This document shows, piece by piece, positions 1 through 5,911 of a stretch of DNA of 7,296 nt. The stretch is from contig JAICJJ010000133.1 in NCBI GenBank assembly GCA_025928535.1, positions 1-7,296 on the forward strand, written 5' to 3'. The position numbers and the translations under genes were made by a program. The notes under the pieces were generated by a model that was not told the DNA's origin, made no database searches, and worked only from the letters and a program-made list of their open reading frames with translations. The number at the start of each line of letters is the position of its first letter. The stretch's first letter is position 1. Source of the stretch: Thermomicrobiales bacterium (GTDB lineage Bacteria > Chloroflexota > Chloroflexia > Thermomicrobiales > UBA6265).

Positions 1-895
1 GCGAGCGAACGCCGCTCGCTGCGAAGATGGCGGCCGCCTCCTCGATCTCCGCTTCCCGGCCGGCGAGAATCTGAAACGCCTGCAACCACGCCATCGGCGC
101 GGCCGGCAAGCCGTCCGTCGCGGCGACGATGCGCGCCGCCCACTCCCGGACGTAAGCGGGCATGGCGGCTGGCGGCACGCCGTGAAACACCCAATACGGC
201 GTCGCGCCGAACCAGCGCACGCCCGGTAATGACGCGGCGGCGCGCCAGCGATCCGGGTCGTACGTGTCGTCGGCGAGAAGGACGACCGCGCTTTCCAGCC
301 CCCGTCTCCGAGCCGCCTCGACCAGCCGCGCCAGCGTGTCGTCCAGCAGATCGCGACGAAATGACTGCACCTCCGGCGTCAGCGCGACCGGCATCGTCTG
401 GCCGAAGCGTTCGCGCCAGACGGCCTGACAGATCTCGCAGCGGCAGGCCCAGCGGCCGTCCGGCTGGCCGCCCGCGGCGAGATGCGGCTCATCCCACATC
501 ACGGTTTGCGCGCCGGACGCGACGGCGGCGTCGAACCAGGCGTCGAGCAGCGTCCAGAATGCCGGCCGCCGCGGGCAGAGCGCCGGCAGCGACCGGCCCT
601 GATCGTCCCGTTGGCACGCCTCGGGTTGCTCGCCGAGGGCGTAACTCGGGGCCTCGCCGCCGAAGACGCCGCCGACGCCCCACGGCGCCAGCCAAGCGTT
701 CAGGCCGTTGCCCCGGCCGATTTCGACCAATTGCCGCATGGTGTCAGGATTCCAGCGCAGATCGGCTTCCGACATGACATGCACGACATAATCGGCTCCG
801 ATCGCCGCGAGCGCCGCCAGATCCCGCGCGGCGTGATGCGGAAAGCGGTTGCCGAAGTAACTGACGCCGAGGCGCAGCGGCGCGCGGTCAACCAT
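1..895 (-). CDS. TIM-barrel glycosidase-like protein with CxCxxC motif (3' end outside window)
   Basis: The frame is open from an ATG at 895 to the left edge, giving 298 residues without a stop. It begins MVDRAPLRLGVSYFGNRF, followed by alternating strand/helix segments typical of a TIM barrel: 'AIGADYVVHVMSE' (about 31-43), 'GLNAWLAPWGVGGVFGG' (64-80), 'GAQTVMWDEPHL' (128-139), 'AVVLLADDTYD' (203-213), 'VRWFGATPYWVF' (226-237). Asp135-Glu136 at the end of a predicted beta strand is a plausible catalytic or substrate-binding pair. Immediately after it, Cys151, Cys153 and Cys156 (WACRCEICQ) form a C-x-C-x-x-C signature resembling the C-x-x-C patch in some uncharacterised glycoside-hydrolase-like barrels. 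The start codon lies inside the end of the upstream gene (8-bp overlap, ATGGTTGA), so the two are probably translationally coupled. No signal peptide is seen, so it is likely cytoplasmic. I recall similar unnamed proteins in high-GC bacteria but cannot assign a substrate; a non-catalytic barrel remains possible. Confidence 0.85.
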   Translation of the reverse strand, partial: MVDRAPLRLGVSYFGNRFPHHAARDLAALAAIGADYVVHVMSEADLRWNPDTMRQLVEIGRGNGLNAWLAPWGVGGVFGGEAPSYALGEQPEACQRDDQGRSLPALCPRRPAFWTLLDAWFDAAVASGAQTVMWDEPHLAAGGQPDGRWACRCEICQAVWRERFGQTMPVALTPEVQSFRRDLLDDTLARLVEAARRRGLESAVVLLADDTYDPDRWRAAASLPGVRWFGATPYWVFHGVPPAAMPAYVREWAARIVAATDGLPAAPMAWLQAFQILAGREAEIEEAAAIFAASGVRS

Positions 896-2012
896 GAGCG
901 AGGGCCCGCAAGACCTGCCGCTTCCGGCCGCCGGCCGCTTCGTCGAGCAGGAAATCGGTCCAGTGATAGAAAACGAGGCCGTCCGCGCCGGCATCCAGCG
1001 CCGCCCGGCCCGCCCGTTCGAGGTCGTCGGCGGTGATGTCCGACGCCCGTTCCCGCCCGGCATGGACGCCTTCGGTGTAAAGCGGCGCGACCTGCAACGT
1101 GCAATAGAGCGGGCGGTCGGGCGCGAGGCGGCGGGCGTCGGCGACGACGGGGCCGAGCCATTCCGGCGAGCGGCGCAAGATCTGGAGATAGGTCATCAAC
1201 TCGAAGCGATCGACCACCGCCGAGAGACGCGTCAGGTCTTGCGCCGCGATCTCGCGCCGGACGTTCAGCCCGTCGAAATCGCTCGCCGGAAAGGCGAGCG
1301 TGTTCAGCATGATCGGCAGGTTGGGAACGATTTCGCTCGCCGCCGCCGAAACTCGGCCGATGGCGGAGATGATCTGATCGCACCGCCAGTCGGTCCAGGC
1401 GTCGCCGTGACGATCGAGGATGAACCGCGCTTGCGCCGCCGCGTCGCCGGGCGGCAGCACGATTCCCGTCGTCTCCGCGAAGCGCGCCCGGCAGCGAGGG
1501 CAAAAGCAGAAGCGGTCGGCGTTCGTGAAACGATAGTCCGGCGTCCAGTTTTCCCAGAAGCCGGGAAAGCGGGTGAACGACAGGAAAAAGCCGTCCGGCC
1601 GCAATTCGTCGACGACCCGGCGCACCCGGTCGATTTTCCAGGCGAGATACGCGTCGTCGGTCGGGCAGACGCCGAGATACCAGTCGAAGCCGGCTTCGGG
1701 CGAGCCGTCGGCGTCGATCGGCCAGGCGTCGGGGAAGCGCTCGAGCGCGGTTGGGTCGAAAAAGGTCGCGGTCGTCTGGTAGACCTGCAAGCCCGCGTCA
1801 CGCAGCGCCTCGCTCCAGACGCGGTCGTCGTAGGCCGCGAGCCGAGTCGTCGCGGCGGCCAGATAGTCGCGCTGATCGACGCCGGAATTGGGCAGCGGGT
1901 CGATCCGGTTGCTGACCAGCACCGTGTCGACCCCGTCGTCGCGCAGCATCCGCGCGGCCGTCGCCGGCTCCAGACCGAAGGTCGTGAACCACTGCAGATC
2001 GTAGACTTTCAT
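888..2012 (-). CDS. TIM-barrel glycosidase-like protein, second CxCxxC paralogue
   Basis: This is a 374-residue cytoplasmic protein starting MKVYDLQWFTTFGLE. Barrel-like segments include 'GVDTVLVSNRID' (27-38), 'AGLQVYQTTATFFDP' (73-87), 'LRPDGFFLSFTRFPGFWENW' (137-156), 'NLPIMLNTLAF' (231-241), 'VVDRFELMTYLQIL' (266-279), 'RPLYCTLQVAPLY' (300-312) and 'GADGLVFYHWTDFL' (342-355). Cys169, Cys171 and Cys174 (FCFCPRC) directly follow the strand-4-like segment, the same place as in the overlapping downstream gene. This layout resembles hypothetical glycosyl hydrolases with an unusual cysteine patch; enzymatic activity is inferred. The frame is open further upstream to an ATG at 2156, but that extension is encoded by the palindromic repeats at 2066-2165, so I reject it. 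The purine-rich GGAGGAG at 2034-2040 lies 21 nt before the chosen ATG, farther than usual. No ATG, GTG or TTG sits closer to it in frame. It ends 8 bp inside the next gene and follows the sugar-binding protein gene by 184 bp. Confidence 0.87.
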   Translation of the reverse strand: MKVYDLQWFTTFGLEPATAARMLRDDGVDTVLVSNRIDPLPNSGVDQRDYLAAATTRLAAYDDRVWSEALRDAGLQVYQTTATFFDPTALERFPDAWPIDADGSPEAGFDWYLGVCPTDDAYLAWKIDRVRRVVDELRPDGFFLSFTRFPGFWENWTPDYRFTNADRFCFCPRCRARFAETTGIVLPPGDAAAQARFILDRHGDAWTDWRCDQIISAIGRVSAAASEIVPNLPIMLNTLAFPASDFDGLNVRREIAAQDLTRLSAVVDRFELMTYLQILRRSPEWLGPVVADARRLAPDRPLYCTLQVAPLYTEGVHAGRERASDITADDLERAGRAALDAGADGLVFYHWTDFLLDEAAGGRKRQVLRALAHG

Positions 2013-2033
2013 GCCGATGTGAGGCGTGGCGAT

Positions 2034-2040
2034 CTCCTCC
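2034..2040 (-). promoter_or_regulatory. Shine-Dalgarno-like sequence at unusual distance from its gene
   Basis: The minus strand reads GGAGGAG here, the best ribosome-binding match upstream of the barrel gene. It sits 21 nt before the ATG at 2012. In the same frame between them are only Ile-Ala-Thr-Pro-His-Ile-Gly codons, with no standard start, so either the spacing is long or a rare ATC or ACG start is used. Confidence 0.4.
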
Positions 2041-2065
2041 GTTCGTTTTCGCAGGCGCGTGGTCG

Positions 2066-2165
2066 GGGCACGGCATGCCGTGCCCTGTGGCTCGGAGAGC
2101 CACAACCGGGTCATCCAACCACGATCTATCGGCCTGCGGCCGATCGGGCACGGCATGCCGTGCCC
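2066..2165. repeat. Symmetric palindrome-hairpin-hairpin-palindrome repeat
   Basis: Two identical perfect 20-bp palindromes, GGGCACGGCATGCCGTGCCC, lie at 2066-2085 and 2146-2165, exactly 80 bp apart. Just inside the first is an 8-bp stem with a GGA loop (2086-2104, TGTGGCTC/GAGCCACA). Just inside the second is a 7-bp stem with a TGC loop (2128-2144, ATCGGCC/GGCCGAT). A 23-bp spacer separates the hairpins. The set fills most of the 184-bp gap between the sugar-binding protein gene and the downstream barrel gene. In the transcript it could form strong hairpins that stabilise or attenuate, favouring high levels of the binding protein relative to the enzymes; that role is inferred. It may equally be a dispersed REP-type repeat. 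There is no T-tract, so it is not an obvious intrinsic terminator. Confidence 0.85.
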
Positions 2166-2196
2166 CTACCGGACGGAATCCGTCAATCGCCGGCCG

Positions 2197-3279
2197 CTAG
2201 CAACCCCACGCCGGCGGCGTCTGTTCCGCGTTCGCCTTCGTGATGATCGGCAGCGGCAGAAAATCGGGCTTCGGAATCTGGTCATCGTGGCCATTCAGAT
2301 AGAGCCAGGCCATCCGCATCCCCTGATACGCCTGGGGATACGGGTCCTGGTCGACCGTGCCGACGATGTAGCCGTCGATGATCGCCTGGCGGACATCGGC
2401 CGGGTAGTCGCCGAGGATGAACTTGACTTCCTCCCGGCCGTTCTTGCGCGCGAAATCGGCGGCGGCGACCCCTTCCGGGCCTTGCATGACGATGACGTCG
2501 AGTTGGCCTTTCGGGAAGCGGGAAAGCAGGTCCTGGGTGACCGCCAGCGCCTTGGCGCTGTCGAAATCGTCGGAGACCTCGGCCGCGATCTTGTAGTTCG
2601 GCTGCTTCGCGATCTCGCCCTTGAAGCCCTGCGAGCGCATGACCTGGGGCGAGGTGCCGGTGATGCCGATCACGTAGCCGATCGACGTCGGCTTGCCCTG
2701 AAAGGTCTGGTCGAGCAACTGCCCCTGGAGCCGGCCGTATTCGACGTCGTCGGCGCCGACGTAGGTGACGACCTTGACCTGATTGCTGCCGAAGCCGGCC
2801 CGGTTGTTGACCTCGATCACCGGGATGCCGGCGTCGTTGGCTTGCTTGATCGCCGGAATCGTGCCGGCGCTCATTGGCGTCAGCAAGATGAGATCGACCT
2901 TGCTGGCGATGAAATTCTGGATGTTGGCGACTTCGGTCGCGGGGTCGCCCTTGCCGTCGCGCAGATCGTAGGTGAAGCCGAAATCGCGCGCCCCGTCCGC
3001 CAGGCCGGTCTTGAAATTGGCGTAGAAGGGAACCGACAGGTAGGCGACGCTGACGCCGATCTTCTTGCCGGAGGATGGCATCGGCGTGCCGGCCGCTTTC
3101 GGCGTCGCCGCGGGCGGGCAACTGACCGTCGTTTGCGCCAGCGCCGCCCCGGAGCCGCGCCCGACGATCGCCTCGGCCGCCGGGACGAGGGCGGCGGTCA
3201 GGCCGAGCGCGCCCGCGCGCAACAAAAGCGCGCGGCGGGAAACGTGACCTTGTCCAAACTGCTGATCGCGGTCGATCAC
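2197..3279 (-). CDS. Sugar ABC transporter substrate-binding protein (RbsB-like, Tat-exported)
   Basis: This is a 360-residue periplasmic-binding-protein-like fold of the ribose/galactose family (Peripla_BP_4). The N-terminus has a twin-arginine signal: Ser14-Arg15-Arg16-Ala-Leu-Leu-Leu, a hydrophobic run to about residue 35, and possible cleavage after AEA (37) or ALA (48). A low-complexity linker rich in Pro, Ala and Thr follows (52-71). The mature domain starts KKIGVSVAYLSVPFYANF. Family hallmarks are 'LTPMSAGTIPAIKQANDAGIPVIEVNN' (133-159), 'YVGADDVEYGRLQGQLL' (173-189), 'DVIVMQGPEGVAAADFAR' (261-278) and 'GTVDQDPYPQAYQGM' (307-321). The start is GTG at 3279, because AAGGAGG ends 5 nt before it; the frame extends to an ATG at 3348, but that lies over the likely promoter. 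There is no lipobox cysteine, so attachment is by another means or the protein is soluble. It is first in the minus-strand operon with two barrel enzymes. No permease or ATPase is in the window; they may lie beyond the left edge or elsewhere. The ligand is unknown. Confidence 0.94.
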   Translation of the reverse strand: MIDRDQQFGQGHVSRRALLLRAGALGLTAALVPAAEAIVGRGSGAALAQTTVSCPPAATPKAAGTPMPSSGKKIGVSVAYLSVPFYANFKTGLADGARDFGFTYDLRDGKGDPATEVANIQNFIASKVDLILLTPMSAGTIPAIKQANDAGIPVIEVNNRAGFGSNQVKVVTYVGADDVEYGRLQGQLLDQTFQGKPTSIGYVIGITGTSPQVMRSQGFKGEIAKQPNYKIAAEVSDDFDSAKALAVTQDLLSRFPKGQLDVIVMQGPEGVAAADFARKNGREEVKFILGDYPADVRQAIIDGYIVGTVDQDPYPQAYQGMRMAWLYLNGHDDQIPKPDFLPLPIITKANAEQTPPAWGC

Positions 3280-3284
3280 GGCAT

Positions 3285-3291
3285 CCTCCTT
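3285..3291 (-). promoter_or_regulatory. Ribosome binding site that fixes a GTG start
   Basis: AAGGAGG on the minus strand lies 5 nt upstream of the GTG at 3277-3279. An ATG directly after the site is out of frame, and the in-frame ATG at 3348 has no comparable site, so GTG is the best start for the sugar-binding protein. Confidence 0.85.
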
Positions 3292-3338
3292 GTCGCAGGG
3301 GAAACGTCCGAGGAGCCACGGGAACGATTTCGCCGCGG

Positions 3339-3367
3339 ACGGTAGCACCGGCCCCGGCGAGCGTCAA
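3339..3367 (-). promoter_or_regulatory. Candidate sigma70-type promoter of the sugar-binding protein operon
   Basis: Read on the minus strand, TTGACG (3362-3367, one base from the -35 consensus) is followed after exactly 17 bp by TACCGT (3339-3344, a weak -10 with the conserved first T, second A and last T). Transcription would start near 3332, giving a leader of about 50 nt that contains the AAGGAGG site. The weak -10 suggests a need for an activator. The 81-bp inverted repeat at 3394-3474 lies 26 bp upstream of the -35 box. Confidence 0.5.
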
Positions 3368-3393
3368 CGACCGGCGACGCGTGCTCCCGCCAC

Positions 3394-3474
3394 CGTCATG
3401 CTGAGCCCGCAGGCGAAGCATCTCGTTCCCCTGAACACGCATCGACGAGATGCCTCGACAGACTCGGCATGACG
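3394..3474. repeat. 81-bp imperfect inverted repeat (CGTCATGC...GCATGACG)
   Basis: The left arm (3394-3426) and right arm (3445-3474) pair at both ends: 8 bp at the tips (CGTCATGC with GCATGACG) and 9 bp next to the loop (GCATCTCGT with ACGAGATGC). The middle is mismatched with a 3-nt length difference, and the loop is 18 nt. The left arm reads GTCATGCTGAGC then GAAGCATCTCGT, a pattern I recall as a common dispersed intergenic repeat in several bacterial lineages. It sits between two divergent genes. The degenerate right arm suggests an old copy. It may be a mobile palindromic unit or a regulatory structure; nothing in the sequence decides this. Confidence 0.8.
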
Positions 3475-3544
3475 AAAGAACGGAGGCATGTCATCCGGAG
3501 CCCGCCTCGGCGCGTATCATCCCAATCATGGCGGCGGCCAGCCA

Positions 3545-3573
3545 ACTCGCCGTCTTGCCGACTCGCCGTCTTG
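3545..3573 (+). repeat. Two 13-bp direct repeats in the leader of the phosphatase gene
   Basis: ACTCGCCGTCTTG occurs exactly at 3545-3557 and 3561-3573, with 3 bp between copies (16-bp period), ending 2 bp before the ribosome binding site of the plus-strand gene. It could be a local slippage duplication or a tandem protein-binding site upstream of the start. Confidence 0.6.
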
Positions 3574-3574
3574 G

Positions 3575-3590
3575 AAGGGAGGACCCTCCC
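3575..3590 (+). promoter_or_regulatory. Ribosome binding site with possible sequestering hairpin
   Basis: AAGGGAGG (3575-3582) is the Shine-Dalgarno sequence for the ATG at 3593, with 10 nt spacing. The same GGGAGG can pair with CCTCCC at 3585-3590. With the innermost pair open this leaves a 5-bp stem and a 4-nt loop, which would hide the ribosome site. Translation of the membrane phosphatase may therefore be weak or conditional; this is inferred from complementarity only. Confidence 0.5.
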
Positions 3591-3592
3591 CG

Positions 3593-5671
3593 ATGCGCCG
3601 CCTCGCCCGCTGGGCGCTGATCGCCGTGCCGATCTACGCCGTCGCGTTCTGGCTGCTGGCCTGGGTGATTCCCGGCTTCGACCTCGGCAGTTTCTGGACG
3701 GCGCTCTGGCTGGCGCTGGCGCTCGCCGTCGTCCAGGCGATCGCCTGGCCCGTCTTCTATCAACTGGCCGCCCGCGCCCATCCGATCGTCTTTCCGATCC
3801 TGAGCATCCTCCTCTCCGGCGTGCTGGTGATGCTGGCGGCGCGGCTCGGGGAATGGTTCGGGCTGACCGGCGTGGTCGTCGCCGACCTCTGGACGGCCAT
3901 CCTCGTCGCATTCTTGCTGTCGGTCCTCTCGACCGCGATCGGCTCGCTCTTTTCCCTCAACGACGAAGGGGGCTACGATCAATTCGTCACCCGCGCCCTG
4001 CGCGCCCGCTATCGCGGCGCGCCGACCGCGGACGAACCGGGGATCGTCTTTCTCGAAATCGACGGCCTGGCCGAGCCGATCCTGGAGCGGGCGCTGGCGC
4101 GCGGCGACATGCCGACGCTGCGCCGCTGGCGCGACTCCGGTTCCCATCAGGTCACCCGCTGGGAGCCGGACCTTTCGTCGCAAACCTCGGCCAGCCAGGC
4201 CGGCATCCTGCTCGGCGACAACACCGGCATCCCCGCCTTTCGCTGGTGGGACAAGGAAGAAGGGGCGCTCCTCGTTTCGAGCAAGATGCAGACGGCGCAA
4301 CTACTGGAGCGGCGCCTGTCGTCCGGCCAGGGCATCCTCGCCGGCAACGGCGGCAGCCGCTGGAACGCCTTTTCCGGTGACGCGCCCGACTGCATCGGCG
4401 TCTTCAGCACCCTGACCGATCGCGACCGGCTCAAATCGGCCGATTACATCGGCTACTTCTTCACGCCCTATCTTTTCGGCCGCAGCCTGAGCCTCTTTCT
4501 GGCCGACATCGCCCGGGAGCGATGGCAGGCGTGGCGGCAGGTTCGCGAAGATGTCCGGCCGCGCATCCGCCGCACCTGGAAATACGCCCTCGTCCGGGCC
4601 GCGACGACGACCTGGATGGAAGAAGCGAGCCGCTTCATGCTCGCCTCCGACATGATGCGGGGCCTTCCGGTCGTCTACAACACCTTTTTCGCCTACGACG
4701 AAGTGGCCCACCATTCCGGTATCGACCGGGAAGACGCCTTCAAGATCTTGCGGACGCTCGACCGCGTTTTCGCCTATCTGGAACGGATCGCGCGCGACGC
4801 GCCCCGCCCGTACGAGTTCGTGGTCCTTTCCGACCACGGCCAGTCGATGGGCGCCACCTTTCTCCAGCGCTCCGGCCGGACGCTGGCCGAGGTGGTCGAC
4901 AGCCTGATCGATCCGGCGCAGCGCGTCAGCGGCTTTCTCGACTTTCAGGAAGAAATCCAGAATCTGAACGCGGCGCTGGCGACCGCCCTGCAAGGCCAGG
5001 GATCGACCGCCCGCCTGATGCGGCAGCTGACGCGGGCCAACCAGCGCGAACGGCTGGCCGGTCTGGCCGGCGACGCGGGCGACCAGACACGGGCAAAGGC
5101 GAGCGACGTCGTCGTCGTCGCCTCGGGCAATCTTGGGCTGATCTCCTTTCCCCGCTGGCCGCAACGGATGACCTACGAAGAGATCGTCGACGCCTTTCCC
5201 CGGTTGCTGCCGGGCCTCGTCGCCCACCCCAACGTCAGTTTCGCCATGGTCCGCTCGGCGACGGAAGGGCCGATCGTGTTCGGGACGCAAGGCATCCGCT
5301 ATCTCGACAGCGATCGGCTCGACGGCGTCGATCCGCTGACGATCTTCGAGCCGAACGCCGCCCGTCACCTGCGCCGGCAAGACACATTCCCGAATTGCCC
5401 CGACATCCTGGTGATGGGCTACTACAACCCGGACACGCAAGAAACCGCCGCCTTCGAAGAACTGGTCGGCAACCATGGCGGGCTCGGCGGACCGCAGACG
5501 GAGCCGTTCGTCTTCCATCCGGAATGGCTCGATCCCGGCCCGGAGCCGATCGTCGGCGCCGGCATGCTCAGCCACGTGCTGCGGCGCTGGATCGACGAGA
5601 CGCAGCCCGTGACCGTGGAAATGGCGAAACACGCCGAAGCGGACCGCGTCGCGGCGCCGGCCGACGGGTGA
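3593..5671 (+). CDS. Membrane protein: YvlD/holin-4_2-like domain fused to alkaline-phosphatase-superfamily domain
   Basis: This is a 692-residue protein. Residues 1-122 hold four membrane helices (about 6-27, 34-60, 64-88, 94-120) with the W..P/IPGF pattern of the YvlD/Phage_holin_4_2 family (COG1950). From about 148 a metal-dependent phosphodiesterase/phosphatase domain follows. Likely metal ligands and nucleophile are Asp157 (FLEIDGL), Thr198 in SSQTSASQAG, Asp369 and His373 (YDEVAHH), Asp414-His415 (LSDHGQ) and His628 (GNHGG). This full set argues for an active two-metal enzyme. Residues about 285-305 (YFFTPYLFGRSLSLFLADIA) are hydrophobic and may contact the membrane. I recall the same fusion, of similar length, as 'phage holin family protein' in Actinobacteria; the holin label comes from the N-terminal fold and does not imply a prophage. 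The substrate is unknown: a phosphoester of lipid, teichoic-type polymer or nucleotide is possible. The start is chosen at 3593 because AAGGGAGG precedes it; the frame is open back to 3488. It stands alone, divergent from the sugar operon and convergent with the isomerase gene. Confidence 0.92.
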   Translation: MRRLARWALIAVPIYAVAFWLLAWVIPGFDLGSFWTALWLALALAVVQAIAWPVFYQLAARAHPIVFPILSILLSGVLVMLAARLGEWFGLTGVVVADLWTAILVAFLLSVLSTAIGSLFSLNDEGGYDQFVTRALRARYRGAPTADEPGIVFLEIDGLAEPILERALARGDMPTLRRWRDSGSHQVTRWEPDLSSQTSASQAGILLGDNTGIPAFRWWDKEEGALLVSSKMQTAQLLERRLSSGQGILAGNGGSRWNAFSGDAPDCIGVFSTLTDRDRLKSADYIGYFFTPYLFGRSLSLFLADIARERWQAWRQVREDVRPRIRRTWKYALVRAATTTWMEEASRFMLASDMMRGLPVVYNTFFAYDEVAHHSGIDREDAFKILRTLDRVFAYLERIARDAPRPYEFVVLSDHGQSMGATFLQRSGRTLAEVVDSLIDPAQRVSGFLDFQEEIQNLNAALATALQGQGSTARLMRQLTRANQRERLAGLAGDAGDQTRAKASDVVVVASGNLGLISFPRWPQRMTYEEIVDAFPRLLPGLVAHPNVSFAMVRSATEGPIVFGTQGIRYLDSDRLDGVDPLTIFEPNAARHLRRQDTFPNCPDILVMGYYNPDTQETAAFEELVGNHGGLGGPQTEPFVFHPEWLDPGPEPIVGAGMLSHVLRRWIDETQPVTVEMAKHAEADRVAAPADG

Positions 5672-5724
5672 AGCGGAGCGGAGGGTCCGGAGCGCCGAGC
5701 AAATACCTCACATTCTGCCCGCGT

Positions 5725-5910
5725 CGCCCGGCGCTAAAGACACCGGGCGGAGCCAATAACCCGGCTAAAGCCGGCTCGATAATTGCCCGCAGATCGTTGA
5801 CAATCGGATTGCAAGATGCGCCAATCGAGCAAACCGATCCGATGATCGGCCATTAATTAGCCAGCTTCAGCCGGGTTATCGGCTCAGCCCGGCGTCTTTA
5901 GCGCCGGGCG
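5725..5910. repeat. 186-bp inverted-repeat element with 52-bp arms
   Basis: The left arm 5725-5776 and the reverse complement of 5859-5910 are the same length and match at 47 of 52 positions without gaps; the 82-bp centre is 5777-5858. Each arm folds on its own. In the left arm, CGCCCGG (5725-5731) pairs with CCGGGCG (5743-5749), and CCGGC-TAAA-GCCGG lies at 5761-5774. In the right arm, GCCCGGCG (5887-5894) pairs with CGCCGGGC (5902-5909) around a 7-nt loop. The centre is noticeably less GC-rich than the flanking genes and has no convincing open frame. It starts 53 bp after the phosphatase stop codon, between convergent genes, so it could act as a bidirectional terminator or be a MITE-like non-coding mobile element. 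No clear target-site duplication is visible and no U-tract follows the stems. Confidence 0.85.
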
Positions 5911-5911
5911 C

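Noticed and set aside
2013..2156. N-terminal extension of the barrel gene to the ATG at 2156
   Set aside because: The extra 48 residues are encoded by the palindromes and hairpins, and the ATG itself is the centre of a GCATGC palindrome; no ribosome site supports it.
2171..2183. Short GACGGA-A-TCCGTC near-palindrome after the sugar-binding protein gene as a terminator
   Set aside because: The single-base centre prevents a normal hairpin loop and no T-tract follows.
894..2243. 449-residue plus-strand open frame opposite the barrel gene
   Set aside because: It is the antisense image of a gene with clear protein-fold signals. Its composition is Arg/Gly/Ala/Val-rich without domains, a usual effect of high GC.
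2026..3345. 439-residue plus-strand open frame opposite the sugar-binding protein
   Set aside because: It is antisense to a confidently identified binding protein and is dominated by Asp/Arg/Val/Leu low-complexity sequence; it starts in the palindromic repeat region.
3515..3520. TATCAT as a -10 box for the plus-strand phosphatase gene
   Set aside because: It matches 5 of 6 bases of the consensus, but no -35-like hexamer lies 16-18 bp upstream, so chance is a good explanation.
3593..3960. Prophage holin and lysis gene
   Set aside because: The holin-like domain is the N-terminal membrane part of a 692-residue phosphatase-superfamily protein, and there are no phage genes around it.
4301..5632. 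443-residue minus-strand open frame opposite the phosphatase
   Set aside because: It is a shadow of the phosphatase gene, whose catalytic motifs are on the plus strand; no ribosome site or domain supports it.
4522..5856. 444-residue plus-strand frame overlapping the phosphatase gene and running into the inverted repeat
   Set aside because: It is an out-of-frame, Arg/Pro-rich product inside a real gene, and its tail reads through non-coding repeat sequence.
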